A stretch of 48,358 bases of DNA from Pasteurella bettyae CCUG 2042 (GTDB lineage: Bacteria > Pseudomonadota > Gammaproteobacteria > Enterobacterales > Pasteurellaceae): the NCBI RefSeq assembly GCF_000262245.1, contig NZ_AJSX01000017.1, forward strand, positions 1-48,358, in the 5' to 3' direction. Under the pieces are notes generated by a model. That model saw only the letters and a list, made by a program, of their open reading frames with translations, did not search any database and was not told the origin of the DNA. How positions within the stretch are numbered: the stretch's first letter is position 1; each line of letters begins with the position of its first letter. A program made the position numbers and the translations under genes. This document shows positions 18,019 through 27,419 of the stretch, piece by piece.

Positions 18019-18413
18019 TATTCTTCCCCGCTTTCATCATCGATATGACGTTCTTTATCGTGACGTACCACATTAGTCACTAAATTAGACATACGCATGC
18101 CTTCTACTAAAGATTGATCATATTCGAAACGTAGTTCTGGCACAATACGTAAACGCATTGCTTTGCCCACTAATGAACGAATATAAGGCGCTGCTTTTTC
18201 AAGCGCTTTCATACCTTGAGCAATAGCCTCTTCATCATTATTGAACAAGAATGTCACGAAAACTTTTGCATAGGCTAAATCTCGTGAAACTTCAACATCA
18301 GATACTGTCACCATACCTACACGAGGATCTTTTACTTCACGTTGAAGAATGACAGCAACTTCTTTTTGAAGTTCTTGAGCGACACGGTCGCTACGTTTAA
18401 ATTCTCTTGCCAT
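18018..18413 (-). CDS. rbfA: 30S ribosome-binding factor A
   Basis: 131 residues with the single KH-like fold of Rbf[52 protein letters not shown] and the C-terminal [21 protein letters not shown]. It is a cold-shock-associated factor for maturation of the 30S subunit near helix 1 of 16S rRNA. The stop overlaps the truB start by one base, implying translational coupling. It is separated from infB by about 135 bp containing a pair of inverted uptake sequences. Confidence 0.96.
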   Translation of the reverse strand: MAREFKRSDRVAQELQKEVAVILQREVKDPRVGMVTVSDVEVSRDLAYAKVFVTFLFNNDEEAIAQGMKALEKAAPYIRSLVGKAMRLRIVPELRFEYDQSLVEGMRMSNLVTNVVRHDKERHIDDESGEE

Positions 18414-18505
18414 TGTATTTTCTCTGTTAAATTTGGCATTTTACTGCCTATTATATTAATTTAAATGGCACAGATTTAAGATCTGCGCCATTGATTAATT
18501 TGCTA

Positions 18506-18542
18506 AAGTGCGGATAAATTTTTAGAAATTTTGACCGCACTT
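18506..18542 (-). terminator. Inverted uptake-sequence pair between infB and rbfA
   Basis: AAGTGCGGA (18506-18514, one base off consensus) faces ACCGCACTT (18534-18542), giving a stem of about 9 bp with a 20-nt loop just after the infB stop. There is no strong T run, so it may be a weak attenuator inside the operon rather than a full terminator. Confidence 0.55.
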
Positions 18543-18549
18543 TTAAAGA

Positions 18550-21024
18550 TTAGATTGAACGTTTAACTTCAACCACTTCGAAGACCTCAATTTGGTCGCC
18601 TACTTTAACATCATTATAGTTTTTAACGCCAATACCACATTCCATACCACTGCGGACTTCATTAACATCATCTTTAAAGCGACGTAAAGATTCTAATTCA
18701 CCTTCAAAGATAACTACATTATCACGTAATACACGGATTGGATTGTTACGTTTAATCACACCTTCAGTGACCATACAACCTGCGATTGCACCAAATTTAG
18801 GAGAACGGAAGACATCACGAACTTCTGCAAGACCAATAATTTCTTGTTTAAATTCAGGTTGTAACATCCCGCTCATTGCCGCTTTAATCTCATTTAATAA
18901 TTCATAAATGATTGAATAGTAACGTAAGTCAATATTTTCAGCTTCAATAATACGACGAGCTGATGCATCGGCACGAACATTAAAGCCCACCATAATAGCA
19001 TTTGAAGCCGCTGCTAATGTAGCATCAGTTTCAGTGATACCACCTACACCTGAACCAACAATTTTTACTTTTACTTCATCTGTTGATAGCTCAGTTAATG
19101 ATTGGCAAATTGCTTCCACAGAACCCTGTACGTCTGCCTTAACAATGATATTAAGTTCAGCGACATCACCTTCAGACATGTTACTAAACATATTTTCAAG
19201 TTTTGCTTTTTGTTGACGAGCAAGTTTCACTTCACGGAACTTACCTTGACGATATAAAGCCACTTCACGAGCTTTTTTCTCATCACGCACAACCGTTGCT
19301 TCATCACCAGCAGAAGGCACGCCTGAAAGACCTAACACCTCAACTGGAATTGAAGGGCCTGCGAGTGCAACATCTTTACCATTTTCATCTCGCATTGCAC
19401 GTACACGACCGTATTCAAAACCACAAAGAACAATATCACCACGATGTAATGTACCAGATTGGACAAGGATAGTTGCTACTGGGCCACGGCCTTTATCTAG
19501 GTAGGATTCAATTACGACACCAGTCGCCATACCATCTTTAACCGCTGTTAATTCAAGCACTTCTGATTGTAATAAGATAGCATCTAATAATTCATCAATA
19601 CCTGTCCCTTTTTTCGCAGATACGGGTACAAATTGTACTTCACCACCGAATTTCTCAGAAATCACTTCATATTGAAGTAATTCTTGTTCTACACGTTCTG
19701 GATTTGCCTCAGGTTTATCGATCTTATTGACGGCAACCACTAATGGAGCACCAGCTGCTTTAGCATGTTGGATCGCCTCAATAGTTTGTGGCATTACGCC
19801 ATCATCCGCTGCTACAACAAGAACAACTATATCCGTTGCCTTCGCACCTCGAGCACGCATTGAAGTAAAGGCAGCATGTCCCGGAGTATCTAAGAAGGTA
19901 ATCATTTTACCATCAGCAGTTTCTACGTGATAAGCACCGATATGCTGAGTAATACCGCCAGCCTCGCCAGCGGCAACTTTCGCTTTACGAATATAGTCAA
20001 GTAATGATGTTTTACCATGATCAACGTGTCCCATGATAGTGACTACTGGCGCACGTTGTACTTTTTCGGCATTTACATCACGATCTTCTAATACGGATTC
20101 TTCTAATTCATTTTCTTTACGAAGAATCACTTTATGCCCCATTTCCTCAGCGACTAATTGAGCTGTTTCTTGGTCAATCACTTGGTTAATGGTTACCATT
20201 TCACCCATTTTCATCATAAATTTAATGATTTCAGTTGCTTTAACTGCCATTTTATTGGCTAATTCTGCAACTGTAATGGTTTCACCAATGATAACATCTG
20301 ATTTTGCCACTTGAGCAGGTTTGGTAAAGGCTTGTTGAATAGCACTACCGCCTTTTTTACCTTGTTTGCCCTTACCACCTTTTGGTTGATTACGACGATT
20401 TGACTCACGCTCATTTTTAGTACTTTCTTCTTCACGTCCGCCTTTTTTCGCTTTTACCACTTTATTTTTACCACGTCCACGATTCTCGTTACGACGTTCC
20501 TCTTCATCTTCAGCTTCACGAGCATAGCTTGATGTCAAGTTGTAATCTGCAAAATCATCTGATAATTCAGCACTAACATCATTATCTTCGGCAATTGCAG
20601 CTAAACGTTTTGCTTCTTCAGCAGCTTTACGAGCCTGTTCTTCTGCCTTTTGACGAGCTAATTCATCTGCTTTACGGCGTAATTCAGCCTCTTCAGCTTT
20701 AATGCGTTCTTTTTCCAAGTCAACTGCTTTTACAGGCTCAGCTTTTGCTACTTCAACTTTAGCTGCTTCAGTTGCTTTTTTATCAGCTTCAGCAAGCTTC
20801 TTTGCCTTTTCTGCAGCTTCTTTTGCGGCTTTATCCAATGCAGCCTGTTGTTGCGCTTTTAATTGTGCTTCCTCAGCTGCTTTTTTAGCCGCCATTTCAG
20901 TATCAATTTTACGAGATTTGCGTACCTCAACTTGTACCTTACCACCAGCTACGGTAGTTTTTGTTCTACGCTGTAAGCTCAGTTTCTTTGGTGCATTTTC
21001 GCTTTGTGTTTCTTTATCACTCAT
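18550..21024 (-). CDS. infB: Translation initiation factor IF-2
   Basis: 824 residues. The N-terminal part is short ([25 protein letters not shown]) and lacks the first folded subdomain of E. coli IF2-1. A long Ala/Lys/Glu-rich linker follows ([22 protein letters not shown]) with a basic [14 protein letters not shown] tract. Then come the second IF2-N domain ([28 protein letters not shown]) and the GTPase domain with GHVDHGKTS near residue 331, DTPGHAAF and NKIDKPEAN. The C-terminal domains that bind fMet-tRNA complete the protein. It delivers initiator tRNA to the 30S subunit; the initiator tRNA gene heads the same operon. AAGGATAAAAGTT precedes the ATG. Confidence 0.97.
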   Translation of the reverse strand: MSDKETQSENAPKKLSLQRRTKTTVAGGKVQVEVRKSRKIDTEMAAKKAAEEAQLKAQQQAALDKAAKEAAEKAKKLAEADKKATEAAKVEVAKAEPVKAVDLEKERIKAEEAELRRKADELARQKAEEQARKAAEEAKRLAAIAEDNDVSAELSDDFADYNLTSSYAREAEDEEERRNENRGRGKNKVVKAKKGGREEESTKNERESNRRNQPKGGKGKQGKKGGSAIQQAFTKPAQVAKSDVIIGETITVAELANKMAVKATEIIKFMMKMGEMVTINQVIDQETAQLVAEEMGHKVILRKENELEESVLEDRDVNAEKVQRAPVVTIMGHVDHGKTSLLDYIRKAKVAAGEAGGITQHIGAYHVETADGKMITFLDTPGHAAFTSMRARGAKATDIVVLVVAADDGVMPQTIEAIQHAKAAGAPLVVAVNKIDKPEANPERVEQELLQYEVISEKFGGEVQFVPVSAKKGTGIDELLDAILLQSEVLELTAVKDGMATGVVIESYLDKGRGPVATILVQSGTLHRGDIVLCGFEYGRVRAMRDENGKDVALAGPSIPVEVLGLSGVPSAGDEATVVRDEKKAREVALYRQGKFREVKLARQQKAKLENMFSNMSEGDVAELNIIVKADVQGSVEAICQSLTELSTDEVKVKIVGSGVGGITETDATLAAASNAIMVGFNVRADASARRIIEAENIDLRYYSIIYELLNEIKAAMSGMLQPEFKQEIIGLAEVRDVFRSPKFGAIAGCMVTEGVIKRNNPIRVLRDNVVIFEGELESLRRFKDDVNEVRSGMECGIGVKNYNDVKVGDQIEVFEVVEVKRSI

Positions 21025-21035
21025 AACTTTTATCC

Positions 21036-22541
21036 TTATTCATCACCAAACCAACAGATATTACGCGCAGCCATAATCAACTCCGCTGCTTTTTCTGCAC
21101 TTAGCTCTTCAATATCCGCTAAATCATCAACACCTTGTTCTGCTAATTCTTCAAGGGTTTTTATTTCTTTTTCTGCTAATTTGAATGCAATGTGACGTTC
21201 CATACCGTTAAGATTTAATAATCTGTCTTCAATATGTGCTTGTTTTAATGCTTCTTCTTCAGCTAACGCTTTTGCTGTTAATATATTTTTTGCTCGAGTT
21301 TGTAATTCTTCAACCAAATCTTCATCTTCTAGCCCATCAATTGCAGTTAATTCATTCACAGGCACATAAGCTAATTCTTCAAGACTTGAAAAACCTTCAT
21401 CAATTAACAATTGAGCAAAATCTTCATCAATTTCAAGTGATGTCATAAATAAGTTTAAAATCTTATTGTCTTCTGCTTGATGTTTTTCTGTTAATTCATC
21501 AGAAGTCATCACATTTAATGTCCATCCCGTTAATTGAGTTGCTAAACGGACATTTTGACCATTGCGACCAATTGCTTGAGCAAGATTTTCTGAATCAACA
21601 GCAATATCCATTGAATGATTATCTTCGTCTACTACAATTGAACTCACATCAGCAGGTGCCATAGCATTAATCACGAATTGTGCTGGGTTATCATCCCATA
21701 GAACGATATCTACACGCTCACCACCTAACTCATTCGTGATGGCTTGAACTCGAGCACCACGCATGCCAACACAAGCACCTACAGGATCAATACGTTTATC
21801 ATTGCTTTTCACTGCAATTTTAGCACGTGAACCAGGGTCACGAGATGCTCCTTTTATTTCAATTAGCTCTTCACCAATTTCAGGAACTTCTAAGCGGAAT
21901 AATTCTTCAATCATTACAGGTTTAGCACGAGTTACAAACAATTGTGCACCTTTACTTTCTGGATTAACTTTGTAAAGCACTCCGCGAACACGGTCACCAG
22001 GTCGGAAGTTTTCACGTGGTAACATATCTTCTCGTGTAATAACGGCTTCTGCTTTTGCAGGATCTTCTTTATTGCCTGTCAATTCTAAAATAATAGAATC
22101 ACGAGTCACTTTTTTTACTGTTCCTGTGACAATTTTACCTTCTTCAGAACGGAATTGCTCAACCACTTTATTACGTTCTGCTTCACGAATTTTCGTACTG
22201 ATTACTTGGCGAGCGGTTTGCATAGTAATACGGTCAAATGCAACTGACTCAATTTGATCTTCGACAAAATCGCCTAACTGAATCGTCGGATCTTCAAATT
22301 GTGCTGCTTCTAGAGTAATTTCTTTAGTTGGATTAGTGACATTTTCAACAACTAACCAACGACGATAAGTCTCAAACTCGCCCGTTTTTTGATTAATCAC
22401 AACACGAACATCGATTTCTTGTTCATATTTTTTCTTGGTTGACAGTGCAATTGCACTTTCTAATGCTTCAAAAATCTTTTCGCGTGGTAATAACTTTTCA
22501 TTTGATACTGCTTCTGCAGCTAATAAAATTTCTTTGCTCAC
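21036..22541 (-). CDS. nusA: Transcription termination/antitermination protein NusA
   Basis: 501 residues with the full enterobacterial layout: the RNA-polymerase-binding N domain ([32 protein letters not shown]), the S1 domain ([20 protein letters not shown]), the KH1 and KH2 domains ([27 protein letters not shown] and [17 protein letters not shown]), and two C-terminal acidic helix-hairpin repeats ([27 protein letters not shown] and [25 protein letters not shown]). It modulates pausing, intrinsic termination and antitermination. It lies 11 bp upstream of infB and 16 bp downstream of rimP. Confidence 0.97.
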   Translation of the reverse strand: MSKEILLAAEAVSNEKLLPREKIFEALESAIALSTKKKYEQEIDVRVVINQKTGEFETYRRWLVVENVTNPTKEITLEAAQFEDPTIQLGDFVEDQIESVAFDRITMQTARQVISTKIREAERNKVVEQFRSEEGKIVTGTVKKVTRDSIILELTGNKEDPAKAEAVITREDMLPRENFRPGDRVRGVLYKVNPESKGAQLFVTRAKPVMIEELFRLEVPEIGEELIEIKGASRDPGSRAKIAVKSNDKRIDPVGACVGMRGARVQAITNELGGERVDIVLWDDNPAQFVINAMAPADVSSIVVDEDNHSMDIAVDSENLAQAIGRNGQNVRLATQLTGWTLNVMTSDELTEKHQAEDNKILNLFMTSLEIDEDFAQLLIDEGFSSLEELAYVPVNELTAIDGLEDEDLVEELQTRAKNILTAKALAEEEALKQAHIEDRLLNLNGMERHIAFKLAEKEIKTLEELAEQGVDDLADIEELSAEKAAELIMAARNICWFGDE

Positions 22542-22557
22542 TTTCGATTGCCTCTAA

Positions 22558-23013
22558 TTAAAATTTTGGAATTACGTTTGCTTTTTGAATATTACCAAAC
22601 ACTAAAACTTGTTCTTGACCATCAACTATTAACGTTAACATATCATTATCAATTTTCTCTAACTTACCCTGCCATTTACGACGATCTAATACTGGAATAC
22701 GTAAATGCACTGACACATCTTGTCCAACATAACGTTGAAATTGAGCTAATGTAAATAATGGTCGATCTAAACCTGGTGAAGAAACTTCAAGGTTATATTT
22801 ATCAGCGATAGGATCTTCAACATCTAAGATTGCACTCACTTGACGACTAACATCAGCACAGTCATCAACAGTGACACCGCCTTCTTTATCTATATATAAA
22901 CGGACTGTCATAAAACGACCAGCACGTTGACATTCAATCCCCCAAAGTTCACAGCCTAAATCCTCTACTGACCCCTGAAGCATTTCTTGTAAATTTTGTT
23001 CTAATGTTGCCAA
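22558..23013 (-). CDS. rimP: Ribosome maturation factor RimP
   Basis: 151 residues of typical length: [27 protein letters not shown], then [30 protein letters not shown] and [15 protein letters not shown], which are diagnostic, and a C-terminal SH3-like domain ([18 protein letters not shown]). It acts in 30S subunit assembly. The start codon is TTG, with AGGAGAATAAT giving good spacing; no ATG is available nearby at the conserved N-terminus. It is the first protein gene of the nusA-infB operon, downstream of the initiator tRNA gene and two terminator-like hairpins. Confidence 0.95.
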   Translation of the reverse strand: MATLEQNLQEMLQGSVEDLGCELWGIECQRAGRFMTVRLYIDKEGGVTVDDCADVSRQVSAILDVEDPIADKYNLEVSSPGLDRPLFTLAQFQRYVGQDVSVHLRIPVLDRRKWQGKLEKIDNDMLTLIVDGQEQVLVFGNIQKANVIPKF

Positions 23014-23098
23014 ATTATTCTCCTGTAGAATTCATATTTACAATAAATTCCTATAAATTTAGATACTTAAGCATTCCACACTCAAATTTTAGGTATAA

Positions 23099-23118
23099 AA
23101 AAAGGGCGTAATGCCCAG
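23099..23118 (-). terminator. Second terminator-like hairpin in the metY-rimP leader
   Basis: On the minus strand GGGC (23113-23116) pairs with GCCC (23104-23107), followed by seven T. The stem is short but all GC. It lies 90 bp upstream of rimP. Confidence 0.5.
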
Positions 23119-23141
23119 CTTTTACATTAAATTTTATACAT

Positions 23142-23169
23142 AAAAAAACCCCTAATCATGATTGGGGTT
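23142..23169 (-). terminator. Terminator after the initiator tRNA gene
   Basis: On the minus strand AACCCC pairs with GGGGTT, extended by AATCA/TGATT around a one-base bulge, followed by seven T. It lies about 40 bp after the tRNA 3' end. Read-through would carry transcription into rimP-nusA-infB. Confidence 0.8.
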
Positions 23170-23207
23170 CCTCACTGAGCCTATTATGCTTTACTACAAT
23201 AAGCAAG

Positions 23208-23284
<77 letters not shown>

Positions 23285-23301
23285 TCCGAAATATGTGGCG
23301 T

Positions 23302-23330
23302 ATTATAGACATAAATTTGACAAATATCAA
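23302..23330 (-). promoter_or_regulatory. Promoter of the initiator tRNA / rimP-nusA-infB operon
   Basis: On the minus strand TTGATA (23325-23330), a 17-bp spacer and a perfect TATAAT (23302-23307), about 17 bp upstream of the tRNA 5' end. Confidence 0.75.
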
Positions 23331-23357
23331 GTTATTGAAAAAATAAATTAAAATGCT

Positions 23358-23366
23358 ACCGCACTT
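23358..23366 (-). repeat. DNA uptake sequence (hUSS), intergenic
   Basis: ACCGCACTT just after the small lipoprotein gene. The flank AAAATGCT is the same as at the copy at 24289, as expected of extended uptake-sequence flanks. Confidence 0.9.
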
Positions 23367-23374
23367 TCATTAAA

Positions 23375-23497
23375 TCACCAGCGAATGCCAGAATTAATTC
23401 CAATACCAGCGCCACCATTATTGACGCCAAATCCACCACCAACAGAACAACTGCTCATACAAGTCGCGATAATGATAAAAATAAATAATTTTTTCAT
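23375..23497 (-). CDS. Tiny Gly-rich putative lipoprotein (40 aa)
   Basis: The 40-residue frame starts MKKLFIFIIIATCMSSC and continues with a glycine/asparagine-rich tail (SVGGGFGVNNGGAGIGINS) ending in Trp. The N-terminus is a lysine-led hydrophobic segment with a plausible lipobox MSSC, so a lipid-anchored product is likely. A good AGGA ribosome binding site stands before the ATG. It lies 9 bp after the kinase-like gene on the same strand and is probably co-transcribed. It resembles in style small glycine-rich outer-membrane lipoproteins, but no family is recognised. Confidence 0.6.
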   Translation of the reverse strand: MKKLFIFIIIATCMSSCSVGGGFGVNNGGAGIGINSGIRW

Positions 23498-23506
23498 ATT
23501 ATTTTC

Positions 23507-24253
23507 CTAATGTTTTTTAATTAAAGGAAACATATTCTCAAATAAACGATAAATCGCAATTAAATCCATTCTTGCAATAGGTTTGAAAGGCAACAACACA
23601 TAATAAAGACAACGATTTTTTTCCACAAAATTTAAAACTTGTTGCCATAGTTGTGGCTCACAACATACACTACAGGTGTTAATCACATACTGAATTTGTT
23701 CATTGGAAAGAGATTTTGTACGACAGACGCCATGTATAAAAATAAGTATATCACGCATTTTTTTCCATTCTAAATTTTGGCTATGTGATTGAGCTTCAAA
23801 ATCCATAAATATAATTTGACCTTTTTCCCAAGCAATATCTCGTAGTGCGGGGCGACCATGAATTAAATTTCTTCGATGCAACTCTGTCAAGCCATGTACT
23901 GCATCAGATAAAATTTGATTTTGCTCTTCAATCTCTAATCCTAAATCTGCATTTTCAACCCATTGATTAATCGTTAATCCAACATCTTTTAAAACAAAAA
24001 AATTATCACCTGAAAGCATTAACGTTGGCACTGGTGCGTGTTTTGCATTTAATTCTTTCAATAGGTTTAATTCATTCTGAAAAGCTTGTTTGGGATGTGG
24101 CTTTAATATTTTCCAGATGCCATGCAATACTTCAGGTTGCTTAATCCAATAAAGTTGGTGATTAAATTCAAAGCGAAATATTCGTTCATTTCGATGCTCT
24201 TGCAATAATTTTTCAACATGCTGGGCAAACATAGCTTGCTCATCCGCTGTCAT
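23507..24253 (-). CDS. Kinase-fold protein (LPS-kinase/Bud32-like), substrate unknown
   Basis: 248 residues with the reduced kinase layout of small bacterial lipopolysaccharide-kinase-like or Bud32-like proteins. IKQPE with Lys38 is a candidate ATP-binding lysine, followed by the helix glutamate Glu61 (FQNELNLLKEL). VLKDVGLTINQWV forms the hinge. A catalytic loop IHGRPALRDI (131-140) replaces HRD-x-K-x-x-N, and MDFE (150-153) stands for DFG. The catalytic Asp of the HRD position is not obvious (HGR), with Asp139 and Asp151 as candidates, so activity is not assured. No membrane helix or signal peptide is visible. AAGGAGATAGAA precedes the ATG. The neighbour is a 40-residue lipoprotein. Confidence 0.65.
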   Translation of the reverse strand: MTADEQAMFAQHVEKLLQEHRNERIFRFEFNHQLYWIKQPEVLHGIWKILKPHPKQAFQNELNLLKELNAKHAPVPTLMLSGDNFFVLKDVGLTINQWVENADLGLEIEEQNQILSDAVHGLTELHRRNLIHGRPALRDIAWEKGQIIFMDFEAQSHSQNLEWKKMRDILIFIHGVCRTKSLSNEQIQYVINTCSVCCEPQLWQQVLNFVEKNRCLYYVLLPFKPIARMDLIAIYRLFENMFPLIKKH

Positions 24254-24288
24254 TTCTATCTCCTTCAGATTAAAATTTCTAAAATGCT

Positions 24289-24297
24289 ACCGCACTT
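24289..24297 (-). repeat. DNA uptake sequence (hUSS), intergenic
   Basis: ACCGCACTT upstream of the kinase-like gene, in the divergent gap before the DUF1439 gene. Confidence 0.9.
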
Positions 24298-24451
24298 TGC
24301 TAAACCAACCTTAGACATTTACCCTAAAATGAAAGGCTAAAGCAATGAACTTATACTGCTATATACTGACTAATAGTAAGGTTTCTTGATCGGTTTATTT
24401 TAGCTTTTTTTAGGATATTTTTAAATTAAAGATTTTTACGAGGTTATCTTA

Positions 24452-25015
24452 ATGTTGAGATCTAAATTAGTATTTTACGCTACCTTTCTAATGACATTGT
24501 TTTTTTCAATCACACAAGCTTATGCATTTTCTGTGAGTGAAGAAGAGATCAATGATTATTTAGCCAAAAAGGGTGAAATCTCAGATCAAATTGGTTTACC
24601 TAATTTATTTGGTATGAATTATAAAATTCAAAACCTTACCACTAAAATTGGTCAGTCTGATTCTAAACGAGTGGAAGTAAGTGGCACACTTGATGGATTA
24701 ATTAACCTACAAAGAAAAGCCTATGCAGGAAAAATTAATCTTACTATTGATACCATTCCTTATTATGATCCTAAAACAGGTTCAATCTATTTACGTGATT
24801 TACGGATTATTAACTGGTCAGGTTCTCCACAAACCTATATGGAAAAAATTGAACCTATTATGCCTTATCTTAATCAGAGTATTGCTATGTTAATGACAAA
24901 CATGCCTATTTATACTTTAGATGAAACTAAACCTCGTGAAATGTTAATCAAAAAATTTGCAAAAGGCATCTCTGTTGAAAAAGGAAGAATCAGCTTAGAA
25001 ACAGATATACTGTAA
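24452..25015 (+). CDS. YceB-like DUF1439 envelope protein
   Basis: 187 residues with N-terminal MLRSKLVFYATFLMTLFFSITQAYA as a secretion signal, followed by FSVSEEEINDYLAKKGEISDQIGLPNLFGMNYKIQNLTTKIG, which is typical of the DUF1439 (YceB) family. The rest is beta-rich (LINLQRKAYAGKINLTIDTIPYYDPKTGSIYLRDLRI). YceB of E. coli is a lipoprotein with a lipid-binding-like fold; here no lipobox cysteine is visible, so a periplasmic soluble or signal-anchored form is more likely. GAGG stands upstream of the ATG. It is monocistronic and ends at a strong bidirectional terminator. Confidence 0.78.
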   Translation: MLRSKLVFYATFLMTLFFSITQAYAFSVSEEEINDYLAKKGEISDQIGLPNLFGMNYKIQNLTTKIGQSDSKRVEVSGTLDGLINLQRKAYAGKINLTIDTIPYYDPKTGSIYLRDLRIINWSGSPQTYMEKIEPIMPYLNQSIAMLMTNMPIYTLDETKPREMLIKKFAKGISVEKGRISLETDIL

Positions 25016-25030
25016 TATCCGATAATAAAT

Positions 25031-25055
25031 TTAAGGCATATAAAATATGCCTTAA
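25031..25055. terminator. Bidirectional terminator
   Basis: TTAAGGCATAT (25031-25041) and ATATGCCTTAA (25045-25055) form an 11-bp perfect stem with a 3-nt loop between two convergent genes. Confidence 0.8.
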
Positions 25056-25063
25056 GTTTGAAC

Positions 25064-26521
25064 TTATTTATGCTCTCTAATCCGATTCCATAATCTTGGA
25101 TCTAAACGTAATTTTAACAGTTTAGGATGTTCCATAATATTAAATACAGGTTCAACACCTTGTTTCGTTTGGCGATAATAATCTCGTAATAAAATCCATA
25201 CGATAGGCGATAAAATAAGTAAAGCAATTAAATTGAGCATAGCCATTATCGCCATTACGGTATCCGCAAATGCCCAAACAATTCCTCCTGAATTTACCGC
25301 ACCAAAATATACAAAAAACAATACCAATAATCTAAATAAATTGACAACAATAGGATTATTTTTAATAAAACGCATATTGCTTTCAGCATAGGCGTAATTG
25401 CCAATAATGGATGAAAATGCAAATAACAATAAAATAAAGGCTAAAAAATGTACCCCAAACTCACCTATATGATATTGCAACGCTTTTTGTGTTAATGAAA
25501 TACTTTTAAGGCATTCACTACCATAATTATCGGATAATAAAATAATAATGGCAGTACAACTACAAACTAAGATAGTATCAACAAAAACCCCTAGCATCTG
25601 TATGAGACCTTGACTGACTGGGTGTTTTACATCTGAAGTAGCTGCAATATTCGGTGCAGACCCCATACCCGCCTCATTTGAAAATAAACCACGTTTAATC
25701 CCTAATAGCATGGCTTTAGACAGCACGGCACCGAAAATTCCTCCCGCCATAGCAGAAAAATCAAACGCACTGCGAATAATTAAGTAAATGATAGAAGGCA
25801 CTTTGTCATAGTGCATACCTAAAATAATCAGAGCGAGAATTAAATAACACAATGCCATCATTGGTACAATACGAGCCGAAAAACGACCAATTCGCTTTAT
25901 ACCACCAAAAATAATAAAAGAGGTTAGTAATACTAACAACAGCCCTACATAATGAGCATCCCAATCCCATGCATTACGAGTTGCCTCCACAATAGAATTG
26001 GATTGAACTGCATTAAAGGCAAAACCAAAGGTAAAAATAAGTGCTAATGCAAAAGCAATTGCCAATAATTTAGAGCCTACACCTTGTGAAATATAATAAG
26101 CAGGTCCGCCTCTAAATGAACCTTTCGCATCTTTAATCTTAAATAACTGTGCTAAAGAAGATTCAGCAAAGGCACTAGACATACCAATCAATGCAGTGAC
26201 CCACATCCAAAATACAGCACCAGGTCCACCTAATGCAATCGCTGTTGCTACTCCACTAATATTCCCCACGCCAACTCTACTTGCCAAACCTGTTGCAAAA
26301 GCTTGAAATGGTGAAAGTGAATCTCCTTGCGATGCACGCCCGAACCACATTTCACGAATACTATGTGGAAATAAACGTAACTGTACAAACCCTGTAGTAA
26401 TTGTAAAAAAAAGCCCTACACCTAACAAAGTAACTATAGTCGCATTCCATAATGGTCCATCAAAATGTTCTACGAACCAACGAATTCCCTGTTCTATATA
26501 ACTAATAAAATTCGAAAACAT
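25064..26521 (-). CDS. Alanine/glycine:cation symporter family protein (AGCS)
   Basis: 485 residues with about ten membrane segments. The AGCS signature region is clear: FQAFATGLASRVGVGNISGVATAIALGGPGAVFWMWVTALIGMSSAFAESSLAQLFK near residues 70-125, then GGPAYYISQG, and later LGIKRGLFSNEAGMGSAPNIAATSDVKHPVSQG, both diagnostic. Members import alanine or glycine with Na+. The N-terminus MFSNFISYIEQGIRWFVEHFDGPLWN precedes the first helix, as usual. AAGGAATTTAAA stands before the ATG. It appears monocistronic; the 160-bp upstream region is AT-rich and leads into the IS remnant. Confidence 0.93.
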   Translation of the reverse strand: MFSNFISYIEQGIRWFVEHFDGPLWNATIVTLLGVGLFFTITTGFVQLRLFPHSIREMWFGRASQGDSLSPFQAFATGLASRVGVGNISGVATAIALGGPGAVFWMWVTALIGMSSAFAESSLAQLFKIKDAKGSFRGGPAYYISQGVGSKLLAIAFALALIFTFGFAFNAVQSNSIVEATRNAWDWDAHYVGLLLVLLTSFIIFGGIKRIGRFSARIVPMMALCYLILALIILGMHYDKVPSIIYLIIRSAFDFSAMAGGIFGAVLSKAMLLGIKRGLFSNEAGMGSAPNIAATSDVKHPVSQGLIQMLGVFVDTILVCSCTAIIILLSDNYGSECLKSISLTQKALQYHIGEFGVHFLAFILLLFAFSSIIGNYAYAESNMRFIKNNPIVVNLFRLLVLFFVYFGAVNSGGIVWAFADTVMAIMAMLNLIALLILSPIVWILLRDYYRQTKQGVEPVFNIMEHPKLLKLRLDPRLWNRIREHK

Positions 26522-26683
26522 TTTAAATTCCTTAAAAGTCCTAATAAAAATAAGTAATGAATTTTAATGATCAAGATTGAAATTACCAGTAAAAATGATA
26601 AAAAAATAAAAACAACTTCATTTAGATGGATATTTTTTAATTAAAGGAGAATAAATAATCGATTTTTTAGAAAAAATAACAAT

Positions 26684-27382
26684 CCGCCCGTAAAACGGGC
26701 GGTTTTTAGGCTACCCTATAAGGGCCTATGACTTCACAGGCCCCTCAAGGGGCATGTGAAATACTGACAACCGCACAATAACTCTATGGCTTACCCCTTA
26801 AAGGGGTCTACATATTCTTTCTTCGAAACATTATCTGAAATCATATCTTCTTTCTCTTGATTCCTGATATATTCTTCCACTACTTTCGTATTTCAACCAA
26901 CCATACTGACATAGTAACCCTTTGCCCAGAAATTTCGGTTCCCATACTTATATTTCAAATTCGCATGCTTTTCAAATATCATAAGCGAAGATTTTCCCTT
27001 TAAATATCCCATAAAGCTTGATACTGCCAGTTTCGGCGGGAGCTTAAGCAACATATGAATATGCTCTTTCATTGCATGAGCTTCTATTATCTCAATGCTT
27101 TTATACTGACATATCTGCTTTAATATACCCTCGCAATTTGCCATAAATCGCTTTCCTACCATATTCGGGAATAAACACAATATGATACTTACAGTTCCAC
27201 CTTGTGTGTGATAGACTTGAATCGTCATTGGATTTACTTCCCATGACTGTCCTCCTATATGTTGAATTTTGGTTGTCAGCCTTATTCATTATAGGAGGAC
27301 TTTTTATTTCTACCCAACGCTTAAGCTCTTTGATTCCATACGCAAAGCGTATGGTTTTTATAGCTAGACTTTTGTCTAGCTA
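26684..27382 (-). mobile_element. Decayed IS200/IS605-family element (approximate limits)
   Basis: A single transposase gene of the IS200 tnpA type (minus strand) is flanked by strong hairpins instead of inverted terminal repeats, as in this family. On the low-coordinate side CCGCCCGT/ACGGGCGG (26684-26702) ends in five T, followed by GCCCCT/AGGGGC and CCCCTT/AAGGGG hairpins. On the high-coordinate side lie CCATACGC/GCGTATGG (27336-27354) and TAGCTAGAC/GTCTAGCTA (27361-27382). The total of about 700 bp fits IS200. Exact ends cannot be fixed without an empty-site comparison. Confidence 0.7.
26791..27244 (-). pseudogene. tnpA: IS200-type transposase TnpA, broken by a frameshift and a stop
   Basis: The likely start is ATG at 27244, behind AGGAGG, giving MGSKSNDDSSLSHTRWNCKYHIVFIPEYGRKAIYGKLR. 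A one-base frameshift near 27120-27140 is needed to continue into ILKQICQYKSIEIIEAHAMKEHIHMLLKLPPKLAVSSFMGYLKGKSSLMIFEKH and NRNFWAKGYYVSMVG. There an in-frame TGA (26893-26895) interrupts the protein, although NTKVVEEYIRNQEKEDMISD continues in frame to a stop at 26791. The HUH motif (EHIHML) is present but the catalytic Tyr (EEYIRNQ) lies beyond the TGA. A Y1 HUH transposase cannot work without it. Reconstructed length is about 150 residues, normal for the family. Confidence 0.88.
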
Positions 27383-27387
27383 TAATA

Positions 27388-27417
27388 AAAAAGCAAGATA
27401 ATAATCTCGCTTTTTAT
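27388..27417 (-). terminator. nagK terminator
   Basis: On the minus strand AAAAAGCGAGAT pairs with ATCTTGCTTTTT through one G-T wobble, immediately after the nagK stop, ending in a T run. Confidence 0.75.
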
Positions 27418-27419
27418 TA

